DNA of 64,000 nucleotides. Source: Globodera rostochiensis (taxonomy: Eukaryota; Nematoda; Chromadorea; Rhabditida; Heteroderidae). The first letter of the stretch is position 1. Each line of letters starts with the position of its first letter. The notes under the pieces are model-generated. The model saw only the letters and a program-made list of their open reading frames with translations, had not been told where the DNA came from and searched no databases. Made by a program: the position numbers and the translations under genes. The stretch spans positions 186,001-250,000 of the forward strand of contig JAEVLN010000022.1 of the NCBI GenBank assembly GCA_018350325.1, read 5' to 3'. Below, one piece after another: positions 24,595 to 36,400 of the stretch.

Positions 24595-24981
24595 ATGCCA
24601 AAACCCAAAGCCTTCAGTGCTTACCGGAGAATGGGAAAAGAGCTTTTGCCAAGCAAAGTCACGCAAAGCGACGAAAGTTTGTCCAAATTAATGAGCGAAT
24701 TAATGGATTGTTTGTGTGAAAGTTGTGACGTGCCGTCTTTAGACGGAAAATGCCAATTAAGGCCGATAAGGCAAAAGCCCAAAACCGAGGGGCTTTTGGA
24801 ATTGTTCCGACTTTTTCGTAATTTAATTAATTTCGAAAGAATAATACAAAATGCTCACTTTATTATCACATTTTTAACTCGAGAAAACGCATTCACTTCC
24901 AAAGCACCAAACAGAAAAAAGAGCAACAAAAAATGGATGCTTATTTTAAGGTGGCTGCTCGAGAGTCTCGACTCTCGGTAA
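24595..24981 (+). CDS. Hypothetical 128-residue protein, divergent to the Sre gene
   Basis: This is an uninterrupted ORF from ATG 24595 to TAA, starting MPKPKAFSAYRRMGKELL and ending LRWLLESLDSR. It is basic overall, with four cysteines in the middle (CLCESC and KC). It shows no signal peptide or membrane span that I can see, and no domain that I recognise. Its start is only 50 bp from the start of the chemoreceptor on the other strand, so the two could share a promoter. It may have an unrecognised intron. Confidence 0.35.
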   Translation: MPKPKAFSAYRRMGKELLPSKVTQSDESLSKLMSELMDCLCESCDVPSLDGKCQLRPIRQKPKTEGLLELFRLFRNLINFERIIQNAHFIITFLTRENAFTSKAPNRKKSNKKWMLILRWLLESLDSR

Positions 24982-24999
24982 ATTTAACGCTCGAGCAGC
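24954..24999. other. Nested inverted repeats at the 3' end of the 128-aa ORF
   Basis: GCTGCTCGAG (24954-24963) pairs perfectly with CTCGAGCAGC (24990-24999). A second perfect hairpin, GAGAGTC-TC-GACTCTC, lies at 24961-24976. They overlap the last codons and stop of the ORF. Transcript structure or a recombination scar are both possible. Confidence 0.7.
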
Positions 25000-26147
25000 A
25001 TTAAAATATTTACAATAATTCCCTATGATTAGTCAAATAATTTCACACCGATTGTTTTCATCTGAAAATTCACATCAAAAAACCTTTTTAAGCAATCCTT
25101 TTGTGTGAATTGGAAATGAAATGTTATGAGAAAGATTAATAAATTCACGGACCTTTGAACAATCTAAGCATGTGAATTTTACGACAAATAATACAAAAGC
25201 AAATATTTATTGGCCTTTAAATTGTTGTTGGAAAAACCATAAAATGACATTTTATTTTATTAATTTAATGAGTTTTTATCCTTTAAAAATTCGTAAAAAA
25301 TCAAATACGAACGAGGCAGGCACAAGGACGAATTTGTTGATTTCAAGTACATTCTTTTTTCGTTTAAATTAATTTTTTCCCAAAATTTTCTTGTTTTCAT
25401 TCACATTTTGTGCCTCTCAATATGTGAGTTTTGAGAGAAAAAATTGTAAATACGAGTAAAACATAAAAAACTGACTTAAATTACTAATCTTCGAATATTT
25501 TGGTTTCAAAAATTCTTTTTTAAAGAAAATTGTCCCAGAAAAGCAAATAATCGTCGCGCGGAAGAATATTTGTTCTGCCGTTCAAAGGTACGTTAAGTGG
25601 GAGGTTTTGGCTTTAAAACTCGCACATTTTTCCAATTCGGTGGCTTTTGCTCTCGCCGCAATTCTTTTCTTTAAATTGCTTAAAACGAACGGAAGTTAAT
25701 TTTGGGACATTTCATTTTGATAAGCAATTCTCGGCACATATTATTTAAAAGTATTATCACAGTTCATCTTCAAAGAATGGGAAAATTCCGAATTGGAATT
25801 TCCCATTTCGATTTGTTCTTTCACTCTTTGCATATTTGGCATTCCTTTTTCAAATTTTATAATATTTTAATTTATAATAACTGGACAATGAATTAATTAA
25901 ATGTACATCAACCAAACTCCGAAATGACAAAATCGTCACAAAATCAGTGTCCAAAAAAAGAGACCATCGAAAGTCATCTGATAATAAATAATGACGTGTT
26001 TGATGACACGGCCTGCTTCCCATTTAATAACCATTAATAATCGTTGTATTATGTGCACAGACTCGCATCATTTTTTGTTGTTTGATTTTTTATTATTTTA
26101 TTTGTTTATATTTATGGCTTCAAGCAAAAAAGAATCCATCCGTTTAA
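25000..26147. other. Intergenic, AT-rich
   Basis: This stretch lies upstream of the SLC36-like gene. Short AT-rich ORFs such as 25172-25372 and 25702-25896 look like chance, having skewed composition and no domain. No regulatory element can be named. Confidence 0.45.
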
Positions 26148-28086
26148 ATGAGACATAACGATTCGACGACGAAAGGCTCTTCAGCGGACAGTAGTACGGT
26201 GCTGAAAAGCATTACGGTAATTAGCCAAAGTTCGGACCAATCGACGACTGATGACGTTGTGAGCATTAGCAACAAAAGTCGCAAGTCGTCGACGACCATT
26301 TCCTCTCTTGGAGAACGGCCGAACGGACTATCGTAATTTGGAGGTTATTAAAGACAAATTAACCCAATTTATTTTAGTTATGCGCAAATTCTGATCACTT
26401 TTCTGAAGGGAATGATCGGGCCCGGCTGCTTGTCGCTGCCTCTGGCGTTCAGACAAGCCGGATTATGGGCAAGGATCGCCAAAAAGAGTCCGTCCGCCGT
26501 CCATTAATTTGTTAATTTTAGACCGGACTGATTTTGGTGATTGTTCTTGGCTTTTTGAATTTGCGTTGCATGCACAAATTGGTGGAATGTTCCCAAAGAC
26601 TTTCAAAAAAGTTTTGTTTAATTTAAATTTAAATTCCAACACTTTTTTAGGAAAGGAAATTCATTTTTAAGCTACGGAAGTTTGGCCTATGAGACATTTT
26701 CCAACTCTTTCGCGCCATTTAAACGATACAATCGGATCGCCCGGTGATTTTCTCTCAAAAAATTAATTTTTGTTTTTTTTTGTTTTTTGAGAATTGTTGT
26801 GAATGCCTCAATAATCGCCCTTCAGATGGGAATTTGCAGCGTTTTTTATGTTTTCTGTGCTGATCATGTCAGAGAAGTACGACCAAAAATATGGCAAAAT
26901 TAAATAAATAAAAATAAATTTAGTTTTTTGCTTTTGAATATCCAACAGTAAATTATTCCAAGCCAATTTGGATGCTTTTGATTTTTGTGCCGATGGTTTT
27001 GGTCAATTTTGTCCGCTCACTTCGTGCGATTTCCGTGCTGAGTTCCATCGGAAATATAATTTGTATTGTCGCGCTCACTTTTATTTTTCAGGCAAATTTA
27101 AAATTAAATTAAAATAAAATTAGCAACATTTATTTTAGTATCTGGTTCGGGCAGAACACCAAAATCTGTCTGAATTTCCTACAATAACCAATTTTGACGG
27201 CATAATGGCCGCGTGCGGAGCAATTTTATATTCATTTGAGGGACAAGCAATGGTAATTAAAATAAATATATTTTAATGGTAAATGTTTATTTGTTTAAAA
27301 TGGCAATTTAAGGTTCTTCCCCTTGAAAATCGTTTGCAAAAGCCTTCGCAAATGGTCGGTCTCTTCGGCATTCTGTCCATTGGCATTGCCGTAGTTTCTG
27401 CCATTTATTCGACTTCCGGCTTCCTCGGCTACGTCACTTACGGGGCCCAAGTGAAGGGCAGCATTACGCAAAATTTGCCCCAAAATGAAATGTTCGAATC
27501 CAATTAAATAAAATGGAAATTCATTTTTGTAAAATAATTTTAGTCAATTTGTGCTCGTCCGATTGCTTTTTACTTTGGTTATGTTTTTCGGTTTTGTTAT
27601 TCAAATGTACGTTATTGTGGAAATGTTGTGGCCCGAATTTGTCAAATTGCTGAAGAAATTCTGTCCCAAATTGGGGGACGACGGAGGCGACGAAAATGAG
27701 GGCATCAAAACGAAAATGCTTTGCGTTGAATTGCTTTTCAGAACGATGCTGGTTGCCATTGCAAGTGAATCGAACGCATTTAATTATAACTTTATTTGTC
27801 ATTATTTGTTCATTTTTAGTGCTAATTGGCCTTGCCTGTGCCCGATTTGGAGAATATTATTCCGCTGGTCGGTGCCACCACGGGAATGCTTTTGGCACTG
27901 ATTTTCCCCGCTTTGCTCGACCTTCTCGTGTTTTTGCCGGTCCATCTGCGACGGCACAACACCCTGCGGGCTTTTTGGCTGCTCATCGACGACTGGTCCC
28001 TCGTAGGCCTCGGCTTCTTCGGCTTAGTTGCCGGACTGAGGGCAAATTTGCGCAACATTTTTACACCAGAAAATATCGTTGCATAA
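26148..28086 (+). CDS. Proton-coupled amino-acid transporter, SLC36/AAAP type
   Basis: This is a multi-span carrier of the amino acid/auxin permease superfamily, working at the plasma membrane or lysosome. ATG 26148 opens a Ser/Thr-rich cytosolic N-terminus (HNDSTTKGSSADSSTV). The first transport span is FLKGMIGPGCLSLPLAFRQ, the family's unwound TM1 region. Then follow GLILVIVLGFLNLRCMHKLV, LQMGICSVFYVFCADHV and GAILYSFEGQAMVLPLENRL, where VLPLEN is typical of SLC36. Further blocks are SGFLGYVTYG, FGFVIQMYVIVEMLWP and GATTGMLLALIFPALLDL. The last part ends RNIFTPENIVA, TAA at 28084-28086. About nine introns, all with consensus ends; no break seen. An internal acidic loop (GDDGGDENEG) lies before the sixth or seventh span. 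Confidence 0.9.
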
Positions 28087-30495
28087 TCAAACATTTTATT
28101 CATATATTTCGCATTTTATTATTTCGCATTTGGCATATTATTTAAACGCATGGTAAAATAAATGTTAATAGAGAATTATATCGAAAATTTCCGTATGCCG
28201 CTTCTTCCGGGCACTCTCTCCCGTCATTTTGGCACTTTTCTTTGTCCAATTTGAACACTGTGCCATTTGTGTCCCCGGAGTTCCCGACACTTTTTGACTG
28301 CCATCAAACGTAAACTTTGCTGTTATGCAGAATGTCGAAGGTAATTTTAACTGACGGCCAGACCGGAAACCCCATAAATTTAGCGTCGAATTGCCGGGAA
28401 ATGACCACTTTTGAAATGGATTAATCAAAACCCATTCATTTTCCCAAATGCCCCCCCCCTCCATTCTCTTCTCCTCGTCTGTTAGTAAACCAGTCCCCAA
28501 ACACTTTCATCCTCGGCCAAACCCGCCGCCACCAACAACGGACCTGCGGGGGTTGTGGGCAACGTAAACGGCGGAGGGGGGGGGGGGGGGGGACGGCCAA
28601 ACCCACACATTCCCCCCCCCCCCCCAATGCGATTGCGTTTTGCGCATCCCACCCAAATTCGCCCTCGCGCATTCCCTCCCCCCCCCCCCCTATACCCCAT
28701 CAGAGTTGGTTATATATTTCTAAATTCGCATCAACGCACATTTATTTGTATAGCATTTCGACAAAGGCACGAACACAAACTTTTTTTAAAACAAAAATGA
28801 AAATAAATATTTTTCGGTGAATCACCAAATTAAGCAAAAATTTATTTGCGTTATAAATGCTTTTTTGTTTATTTAAGTTACTGGCAATTTGATGCAATTT
28901 TATTTGGTCAAATTGTCCATTCTCCAAACCAAACGATCGAATCGAATTCCCCTCAAATTTCCCTTTTCTCCCTCACGCAATCGCCGGCCGACCCAACCAC
29001 CAATCGCCGACTCCCCACAACAACAATTAAATCAAACTTTATCCTCCAATGCGAGCTGCACATTTTTAATTTCATTATTATACGCAACGCCGCAAAAACT
29101 TTGTTTAAATTAGTCAAAATTCAAATTGTTTTATTGAAATTCTGGGAAAATCAGAACGTTCGGAGAACCGAACGGTCCACAATTTGAATTTGAATTTGAA
29201 TTTGAATTGTCGAGATCGAATGGGGCGGTGACTGTCGTTTAAACCAACTTATGGTTTCTTCGTAAACTGTTTTTGTTTTGGTACTCCCAAATTCGCATTC
29301 TCAACAAACCTTTCCGTTGTTACCCCGAGGAAGTCACTCCCCCCCCCCCCAATTATTACACAAAAGTCGCGTCCATTCCATCGCCGTCACCTCACACATT
29401 CTCCCAAAAGCGCCACAATCACTGAAATTCCCCCCCCCCCCAACGAATTGGCCATTTTTATATTCTCAAAAAGTTCCGTTAATTGAATGGGAAGAAGTCA
29501 AACCAACACCGCCCGCCCGTCGTCTTCCGCCGCCGTCTCTTCCCAAAAATCACTCATCCGTCCCCAAATTAGGCAAAAGCAAACCGTCCAGAAACTGCAG
29601 AAAAATCGACGAAAATTCGATGAGCCGACCGATTGAATGCTAAAAGAATTGGCCGCCCGCCATTAATTCATTCATTTCAATGCATTTTCAGATGCAAAAA
29701 CTTTTCTGGGGCCAAATGTCCCCGCCCCCCTCAACCAATAAACTTCCGCTGACTGAAAAATCTTTTGCAAAGTCCCAAAAAGGGTTTGAAAAAGCTGCCG
29801 AAACTTGTTTTAGTAAAAAGGCAATAATTAACACAAATTGAATTGTTTTGTTTGGAAACTTTCAAAGCCCAAATAAAGCAACAAATGCAAATGCTTAAAC
29901 TTTTTTTGCTTGGGCTGAACGAAAGCGCTTTGCCTTTTATTATGGGAAGTCACAGTTTGCTTTGGCTCGCTCTTTTCCTCTTCACATTCCCTTTGGCGTT
30001 TCGTTTGCCCCTCGGGGGGTCCGTTCCCTCCCCTCAGGGCCTTTCCCCGGCCCGTCAATTCTTCCAAAATCAAAGCCACAGCCGCCACTCTCCCTGCACA
30101 CACCAAACTTGTATATGCGCGCAAAAAGGAAAAAAGGCCGACAAACGAAGGAACGGAAAGGCCCACGGGGCTCAGAACCATTTTCTGAGACAAATTCAAA
30201 AGTCACAAATTATGGCCAAATGACGCGGATCGTTTTTTTCAAAGACCGACCGACCGATTGGCTTTGTTCAGTCGGGAGAAGTTTAATCCCGACGATTTAG
30301 TTTTCTTCTGACTAATTAATTATCAATTGTAAGGGCCAAACTTTAGACGTGAAAATATTTTGGGTGTTAAAGAATGAAAAAGTGCCATAAATACCCTCCC
30401 TCTTCAATTTCCAATTAAATAATTTGTATATAAAATATGCCTAGTTTAGTGGTTCAGATAAAACAGCACAGAAAGAAAGTATTAGTGCGACACAA
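28087..30495. other. 2.4-kb region without a firm gene
   Basis: It contains several G/C tracts (about 28573-28592, 28613-28625, 28677-28690, 29340-29350, 29431-29441). A minus-strand coding-like piece at 28165-28410 (LWGFRSGRQLKLPSTF, then MAQCSNWTKKSAKM) ends in a stop at 28165. It may be the last exon of an unrecognised gene, with another piece GPLLVAAGLAEDESVWGL at about 28495-28545, but the family is unknown. The overlapping opposite-strand ORFs at 29828-30300 look like chance. Confidence 0.35.
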
Positions 30496-33400
30496 ATGCG
30501 TTCAAAACAGTCAAAATCGCTTTTATTGTTTTTACTGATTCGGTTTACCCCGCTAATTTTGCCATTAATTTTGTGCGTCACGTCGGCTCATGACAGAGAA
30601 AGTAAAAAATTAAATTTGAATTTCCAAAAGATTCACTTTTGGCACATTTAAGCTTACCAGACTCCACCCGAATGCGACGTCAACGACCCGCTCAGTTGTA
30701 GCCAACAAAAGCATGAGGTGATCGGAATTTGGGTGAACATTCGTAATTTGCCGTAATATGACATCATTTTTCGGTCTGTGTGTTCCTTAACGGTGCCTAC
30801 AAATGCGCGTGCCCGCAAGGGTACGGCAGACTGCCGGACGGGCGCTGTCTGGTGATCAACGAGTGCCAAAACTCAAAGCTAAACGAATGCTCGCCGGATG
30901 CCCAGTGCATTGATCAGGTAGCGATCGATTAGCGGGAGGTATGGGGGAGGGGAGGGGGGGGGGGTGTTGGGATGAGTCGTCTGATCAGTAAAGGGGGGGG
31001 GGACTTTTGTCGGCATTTGTCCGCAAGAAATGTAAGCACTAAATTCAGGCCGAAGGTTACTCCTGTCGATGTAAGCCTGGGTTTGCTGATGTGTCGCCGC
31101 AAAACGGGAAGCCCGGTTCGGCATGTCGAAGGCAACAGAACGAATGTAGCAGCCCGCACACATACGGTCGGTGATCTTTTCCCAAATTAATTAAAAGATA
31201 AAATCGTTCTCTCATTATTAAAGGTCGCTTGATTGTCGCAATTCATTAATTTAGGCGTTGATTGTGACTCAAATGCGGCATGCGTGGATACTGGTGCCGG
31301 ATACGAATGCCGATGCCATCCCGGATATACGGACATTTCCGAGTCGTTCAGTCAGTTGCCTGGACGCAAATGTGTGGTGGCGGTCAACGAATGCGAAGAC
31401 CGGTCCAAAAATGATTGCTCCGAAAATGCCGTGTGCACCGATGCCAAAGAAAGGTCCGATCATTTAAAAAAGCATAATGGGTCGGGTAATAATAATTTTA
31501 ATTAACTTATTTAGCTACACTTGTGCTTGCCATCCGGGGTTTGTCGACGCGTCGGCCAATGTCGGAAAGTATCCGGGGCGTATTTGCAACAAACCCCACG
31601 AAAAATTGCATGACACCCCAACAAACGAATGCGACCCGAATCAGTCAAGTCCATGCCAAGCGGGACAAGTAAAATGAATAAAATAAATTTAAAAATCAAT
31701 TTTTCCCCCAAAGGTTTGCAAGCAGAACTCGGGGGGTCGTTACATTTGTCAATGTGGCGAAGGGGCGGCACTGGTGGAGGGGAAATGCCAAATGATTGCG
31801 GCATGTCAGGTGAGGAGAACGGCGGATGGGAAACAGAACAAAATGGTTGCTTCTCAGGTCGACCCGGAATGCGACAAGAATGCCAACTGCATTAACGTGC
31901 TCGGCTCCTACTCGTGCCAATGCAAGCCGGGCTTCTTCGACGTCGACTCTGTGACGCCCGGTCGAGAGTGCAAACCATGTGGGTATTTTTACTCAAGAAA
32001 TGATGCCGTTTATTTCATTAAGTGTCGAATGAATGTGCCGATCGCCACGACTGTTCGCCCCTCGCGAAATGTGTGGACAACAAAGACGGCTTCGAGTGTA
32101 TTTGCAACGCCGGCTACACGGACGTTTCTTCGCAGATTGGCCTCCGACCCGGACGCAAATGCGTAAATTGTGAGGAGCTAATATATGCTAGAAATTAATG
32201 ATAAAAGCATTTCTTATTTGGTATAATCGAATTAAGCGCATAATTGGACCATTAGCAAAATTGGAGGGGAGGGGGGGGGGGGTATGATGGATTTTCCATT
32301 CGATTAGTGCCCCAAGCTTTTTGCAAAGACTGGTTTTGCGCGTTAATTGGATTTGGATACAGAAACTTAGTTTTTAAACAAAAAGTGAAATATTTTTATT
32401 TAAATATTATTTTTGCCCCCCGTGCCTCAAACGATTAATTAAACCGGTTAAACGGTTCAATTAACACCAACATATTGAGGGAGGGAATGACACTTTTGAT
32501 GATAATGAGTGAATTGTTGTCAAATGAAATCAGAGATTGATAGGCAATGCCGGCCGGTCGGCCGGTGTGATTCACTCCAATGGAATTGAATTGGGAGGGC
32601 GGGGGGGGGGGGGAATTAGGGGAAAGTTTCCGTTTGATTAATTGGAGAGAAAAATGGAATTTGTTTGTTAATAAATGAGAAAATAGGGAAAGAAAGGAGC
32701 AGCAAAAGCATAATTATTTGGCATTTTGCATCTCCGTTTGAAGTTCAAAAGCTTCTCCCCTCTGACCCTCCCGAACTTCAGCAAGTAACGAATGCGCGGA
32801 ACGCTCACTGAACACGTGCGATGAGAATGCAGATTGCATTGACACGCCGCAGGGGTACAGCTGTCAATGCTATTCGGGTTACGTGGACGTCTCTTCAAAT
32901 GCACATTTGCCCCCGGGGAGAGTCTGCACAGGTTGAAATTGATGGCTGCTCTTCGGGTCATTTCAATTAGTGTTCCCATTGAAAACTGAGGACAGGGGTT
33001 TTTGTCTTGGGTGGTTTTAAATTAATCAATCAGAATTTGTTTAACCATTTTGTTGAATTTATCTTTTGCATTTCAGTGCAGACAAGTTGTCCAAAGCAAA
33101 GAACTGATCTGATCTTTTTGATCGACGGGTCTGGCTCAATTGGATCCCAAGTAAAGTTAAGACAAATGGGCGATTGTTGTTACTTAACTTTGATTAAGGT
33201 GTTCCGCAACGAAGTGTTGCGCTTCCTCAAAGAGTTCATTGAGCTGTTTGACATCGGTTTGGACAACACCCGCGTCGGCCTCATTCAGTATTCTGACCAA
33301 ATTCGACATGAATTCAACTTGAACCAGTACTCGGACAAGCAGTCGCTTCTGCAGGCGGTCGACCACACCCAATACCTGACGGGCTTGACCAGGTAGGGCA

Positions 33401-36400
33401 TTGAAGCAAAAAATTGGAATATTACAAAAAAAGGACCGGTGCTGCCATCCAACACATGGTTTCCGAAGGCTTTTCCGAACGCCGTGGCGTTAGGCCACTC
33501 TCCGAAGGTGCCAATCGAGTCGCTGTCGTAATCACTGACGGTCGGAGTCAAGGCAAGTTCAAAGGCACCCCGCTAACATTCATTAGCCAAGTCAATGCTT
33601 TAGACAATGTCACACAGCCGGCAATAGCTGCTCGAAACCATCAGGTGAACACTTTCGCCATCGGAGTAACTGACCACGTCTCGGCCAGCGAGTTGGAGAA
33701 CATTGCCGGGTCACCAAACAGGTGGAGAGATGGAGAGAAGTTTTGGATATTTCAAAGCTCGTCCCAAGAATTACTCATACAAAATGATCTTTCTTGGTTC
33801 AAGAATTCCTTTCCTCTCCCAAAAGATGGTTCTTCGTGGAGGGTTTCAAAGAATTGGACATGCGCCTGCGTTCGCTGGTGCAGAAATTGGCCTGCCCAAC
33901 GCCTGCACATACGCCGCACGAGACCATCGGCGGCTGCAACCCGGACACGCAGACGGGCTGTGATCGAGCCCTGGGGCAAATTTGTGTGCTCATCGATGGG
34001 AGGTTAAAGAATTGCAAATTCGAAAAAAATGATTTCGATTTTCAGCCCGATCTGTCAATGCCCAACCAACTTCCAGGCTCATCCCCGCACAAATGTCTGC
34101 GGGGGCGATCTCTGCAACCCGGACGTGACCACTTCTTGCCCGTACCCGGAGGTGAATTTGGGTGAGCCCTCCCCCCCCCCCCCATCACACGCTGAAATTT
34201 GGGGCAGAGTTAATTCGCATTTTAACGATTTAATTCCCAATTTAAGTACTGTCAAAGGACGCCGTTAGGCAACTACCGCTGCGTCTGTCCGTCGGCCTAT
34301 GCGCGCGATTCGCAGACCGGTGACTGCGTATCGTCGCACGTTCCGTTGCCGCCCGCCCCACCGTGCCCTGCGGGAAAAATGCTTAATGCACGAACAGGCG
34401 AGAGAACATTCGCTAAATTTTTATATACTTATTGTTTAAAACCAATTATCACGGCAGTTGTTTTAATTCAGTTTAACTTTCCCTAATTTGTCAGGCAAAT
34501 GTTTACTTCCGGGTGCCTGCGACCCGTCCGATGCCAATTCGTGCGACTTGCGCAAACGTGAACGCTGCTTGCCCACATCATCTCAGCAGCCGTCGCCCCC
34601 GCAGCCGATCAATCACATTCGATTGCCTGCGGCAACACCGGCGGGCCAATCTTACAAGAAACACCGCGACATGGAGACTTATGAGACAAGTCGGATGAAT
34701 GCGTGGCTCTTTCATAGAAACTTCTGAATCCAGGGAATCCGATACGTTACGTCCTCTCACAAACACCCGATTTTACGTGCCAATGTGTGGCTGGAGAGAA
34801 ACGGCATCCGATCACCGGAGTGTGCCGTAAGCCTTTTTTATATGCGTAAGTTTGGGGTTCAATCATTTTTTAGTTCGAAACGAATGCCTTCGGAACGAGG
34901 ACAACGATTGTGATGCTCACGCGCAATGTATTGACACGGACGAGGGATTTCTGTGCGTTTGTCTGCCAGGGTACATGGACAACAGTACCGACCAGGTTAA
35001 ATTGAAAATTAAAATATTTTTTAAAATAAATTGGTGGGGTTTTTAGAAGCGCAAGCCGGGAAGAGTTTGTACAAAAACGGAAAACGAATGTTTGTTGGGC
35101 ACCGCGCGCTGTTCGCCTTATGCTTATTGCATTGACACGCCCGAAAGGTGCTCAGAAATTGGTTAAAATCCACAGAAAGCCTTAGTAAACCAAAATTGAA
35201 CTGTTTGGCAATTCTTCCTCTTTGAAAGCGTTTAAAAGTTGGAATTGGCACTCACTTCCACTTCAAATGTGGACTTTATAGCTATGTGTGCCGTTGTAAG
35301 CCCGGCTACATTGACTTCTCTCCGAACCCGCAGTACGAGTCGGGGTTGGACTGCCGTCCGCTGCTGGACGAGTGCAGGACGGGTCAGCACACGTGCCACC
35401 GCAACGCGACTTGCCACGACACGGCCGATTCGTACACTTGCCAATGCAAACCTGGGTTTAAGGACATGGACGAGCTGCGAAACCCGGGGAGGAACTGTCA
35501 GCCAATCCTTACACCAAGTGAGTCAAATCACGAAAAAGTCCATCACATTTCATAATTTCAGACAGAATTATTCAAATTAATTAAATGTTAAGAAAACCCG
35601 TGCGACGACGGCACCCACAATTGTCATACGTATGCCCGCTGCCGTGCCACCGGAACCCTTTCTTACACATGCGAATGTTTGTCTGGATACGAAGACAAAT
35701 CGCCCTCAGTTTGTTTTGAATAAATTTAAATTCATTTGACTCGTTCAAAAGGAAAAGCCCGGCCGTTTTTGTGCTCCCAAACAGCCAATTTGTCTGGACA
35801 AGATGAAGATGGACTGCCACCAATACGCAATTTGCCAAGAATCAAATGCCTACCCGGAGGGATTCACTTGCCATTGCCGGGACGGATATGTGGACAAAAG
35901 TACGGATAAATATCGAAAACCGGGCCGAATTTGCCAGGAGAAGGTCAGCCACAACTTATCATTATGCCATATGCAATTTAAAATTAAATTTGAACGCTTT
36001 GCCAAGGTTAACTACTGTATGGACCGTCTCCTTAACGACTGCGACGTAATCGCATTTTGTGAGGAACTGTCCGACGGATACAATTGCACGTGTCCGGCCT
36101 ATTCCATTGATCAGTCGCCGGTGCCGGGGAAGCCGGGAAGAAAATGCAAATTGTTAAAGAATGAATGTTTGAATCCCGCGGAGAATAATTGTAGTCGATT
36201 TGCCGATTGCATAGACAAGGCACGGGGGAAGGCAAAAGGGCGGCATAGAAAGTTCCGTAAAATTTAGACAGAAGGCTACGAATGCGTGTGCCGTGCCGGA
36301 TTCCGAGATGAGACTCCGGCACAGCCGGGCACTTCCTGCAGACAATGCAAGTGGAATTATATTAAAAAGCGGGAAATAAATTTAATTTAATATTTGTTTC

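Noticed and set aside
29828..30300. Overlapping ORFs of over 110 residues on both strands
   Set aside because: They are mirror readings of the same DNA with skewed composition; no domain, no splice context.
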